Source: a virus
Length of the DNA: 64,000 nucleotides
IMG/VR virus record: IMGVR_UViG_3300043539_000897
Coordinates: 102,277-166,276 of that record
Reading direction: 5' to 3' (one strand)
A program made the translations under genes and the position numbers. The notes beneath the pieces were generated by a model. It was not told the DNA's origin, ran no database searches, and was given only the letters and a program-made list of their open reading frames with translations. This document shows positions 62,843 through 64,000 of this stretch, one piece after another (positions within the stretch are counted from its first letter, which is position 1; each line of letters starts with the position of its first letter).

Positions 62843-63273
62843 TTATAGTATTATTTGGACAACCGCACTCTGGTAAAACAACTATCGCCCAAGAGTTGAT
62901 TAAGGATTTACCTAACACCGAATTAATCGACGGAGATAGATTCCGGGCAGTATTTAAGAATACTGATTATTCAAAAGAAGGTAGAATAAAGAACTTATCT
63001 AAGGCCTGCGATATTGGCTATTATTTAACCTCAACGGAGATAAAAACTAACGTAATTTACTCGATGGTATTTCCATACTTAGAAGTTAGGGATTATTTAA
63101 GATCCTTGATGCCGGAAGCTAAATTCTTTTGTTTAAGTTACGATAATCCAAGAGGAAGAGAAAACTTTCACGTTGCTGACTTTGAGCTTGCAGAAGACGA
63201 AGATTATACTTATATTAATACTGACACTCTATCAATTGAAGATACAGTTAAATTAGTAAGAGAGCAATTATAA
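62839..63273 (+). CDS. Adenylylsulfate (APS) kinase-like P-loop kinase
   Basis: 144 aa, shorter than bacterial CysC (about 200). P-loop FGQPHSGKTTIAQELI at residues 6-21; ELIDGDRFRAVFKNTDYSKE at 29-48, with the D-G-D and the D-Y-S-K-E-G-R region typical of APS kinases, then IKNLSKACDIGYYL. APS kinase makes PAPS, the sulfate donor of the upstream sulfotransferase. The later part is shortened, so another small-molecule kinase is possible. Overlaps the GT9-like gene by 4 nt. Confidence 0.7.
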   Translation: MIIVLFGQPHSGKTTIAQELIKDLPNTELIDGDRFRAVFKNTDYSKEGRIKNLSKACDIGYYLTSTEIKTNVIYSMVFPYLEVRDYLRSLMPEAKFFCLSYDNPRGRENFHVADFELAEDEDYTYINTDTLSIEDTVKLVREQL

Positions 63274-63274
63274 C

Positions 63275-63616
63275 TTGGAAAAGAAGAATACAATATTCTG
63301 CGATATCGATGGTACTATTTTTAAATACCGTAAATTTGAGACATATAAAACCTCAGAAGCAGAACCTATACTATCAACTATTGATTACCTCCAGAAACAA
63401 CATGAGGAAGGACATATGATTATACTAACGACTGCAAGACCGGATAATCTTCTCGTACACACTCTAAAGGAATTAAAATCCAATTTAGTACCTTACGACA
63501 GAGTAATAATGGGACTTGAAAGAGGGCCTAGGTATTTAATTAACGATATGGACCCTGAGAAAGAGGGCGAAAGAGCAATAGCAGTAAATTTAATAAGAGA
63601 TCAAGGATTTAACTAA
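63275..63616 (+). CDS. HAD-like phosphatase, TTG start
   Basis: 113 aa. HAD motif I is IFCDIDGTIFKY at residues 7-18 (Asp nucleophile and acid), motif II MIILTTARPDNLL near 48-60, and the later YLINDMDPEKEG supplies acidic residues. Small HADs of this kind occur with sugar-nucleotide genes in phages. No ATG precedes the catalytic DID in this frame before the upstream stop, so the start is TTG at 63275, one nt after the kinase stop. Confidence 0.75.
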   Translation: MEKKNTIFCDIDGTIFKYRKFETYKTSEAEPILSTIDYLQKQHEEGHMIILTTARPDNLLVHTLKELKSNLVPYDRVIMGLERGPRYLINDMDPEKEGERAIAVNLIRDQGFN

Positions 63617-63617
63617 T

Positions 63618-64000
63618 ATGACAAACTGGACTAAAAAATTACACGTAGGATCATCACTACCGGCAAAACCAGGCCAACATGCAATGTTTGTTGGAAGATG
63701 GCAGCCCTTACACCCCGGCCACCAAGCTCTATTTCAGAAAGCAATGGACGAAGAAAAGAACGTTCTAATATGCATCAGGGATATTCAACCTGACGAAAAG
63801 AATCCATTTTCAGCCCAGCAGGTTCTAGAAAATATTACGACTTTCTATAAAGACGAACCTCGGGTTACAGTGATGATTATCCCTGATATCTGCTCTATCG
63901 AATTCGGTAGAGGGGTTGGTTACGATATAATTGAGCATATTCCACCGACAGAAATCGCTGACATCTCAGCAACTAAGGTCCGTGAACAGATGAGACAGGA
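63618..64000 (+). CDS. Nucleotidyltransferase, HxGH superfamily (3' partial)
   Basis: 127 codons visible; runs off the window. FVGRWQPLHPGHQALFQKA at residues 24-42 gives the HxGH site; CIRDIQPDEKNPFSAQQVLE near 58-77; then MIIPDICSIEFGRGVGYDII, and ADISATKVREQM near 115-126, the second nucleotide-binding motif. This is the cytidylyl/adenylyltransferase superfamily in the form common in cyanophages. It is not a clear ATP sulfurylase. It may activate a sugar or cofactor for the glycan cluster. Starts 1 nt after the HAD stop. Confidence 0.8.
   Translation, partial: MTNWTKKLHVGSSLPAKPGQHAMFVGRWQPLHPGHQALFQKAMDEEKNVLICIRDIQPDEKNPFSAQQVLENITTFYKDEPRVTVMIIPDICSIEFGRGVGYDIIEHIPPTEIADISATKVREQMRQ

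Noticed and set aside
63618-64000. ATP sulfurylase, which would complete the PAPS pathway
   Set aside because: HxGH and ISATKVRE occur in the whole nucleotidyltransferase superfamily; the visible N-terminus matches the small cyanophage-type nucleotidyltransferase better.

Overview
The window is a late-gene region of a T4-like tailed phage (myovirus). Every convincing gene is on the + strand, genes are packed end to end, and no bacterial housekeeping gene or confident tRNA was seen. The recognisable core is T4-like: late sigma factor gp55 (partial), a gp5-like spike, gp25, gp6, primase gp61, large terminase gp17, portal gp20, prohead protease gp21, scaffold gp22 and major capsid gp23. A Bacteroidota (probably aquatic flavobacterial) host is inferred. 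The reasons are the AT-rich sequence, the near absence of Shine-Dalgarno sites, promoter-like sequences of the Bacteroidota type (xTTG, 20 nt, TAnnTT), a signal peptide ending in LYSQ, and an SH3-barrel protein family that I associate with Bacteroidota phages.

Layout. 1-1038: late-transcription sigma factor and a small partner. 1038-14777: baseplate and tail genes (spike, gp25, gp6, a 1487-aa baseplate giant, and several marine-phage structural proteins). 14782-16966: GIY-YIG nuclease, primase and PD-(D/E)XK nuclease. 16980-27075: a run of small accessory genes, including a metallopeptidase, an ADP-ribosyltransferase-like protein, a calcineurin-like phosphoesterase and DUF-type basic proteins. 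Many of these begin with a short amphipathic helix ending in (L/I)xE, which resembles T4 capsid-targeting tags. 27072-27738: an overlapping spanin-like pair. 27735-36893: packaging and head genes in T4 order. 36975-58795: PhoH followed by a fibre locus. This includes two adjacent giant fibre genes (2893 and 2670 aa) built of about 150 and 140 copies of a 17-residue NTTGxNNTAVG-type repeat; the second ends in an S74 self-cleaving chaperone. 58838-64000: glycosyltransferases, an FkbM methyltransferase, a PAPS sulfotransferase, a GT9-like protein, an APS-kinase-like protein, a HAD hydrolase and a nucleotidyltransferase, which together suggest synthesis or modification of a sulfated glycan.

Two promoter-like classes are visible. 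TATTTATA lies 3-19 nt before many late genes, so a -10 element there would give near-leaderless mRNAs. It lies 36-102 nt before gp22 and the two giant fibre genes, which therefore have structured leaders. The second class (xTTG-N20-TAnnTT) lies before the primase, the 17703 gene, the phosphoesterase and the glycan cluster. Two good rho-independent terminators flank the gp22-gp23 unit. Apart from 34083-34268 (186 nt), described below, there is no long non-coding stretch.
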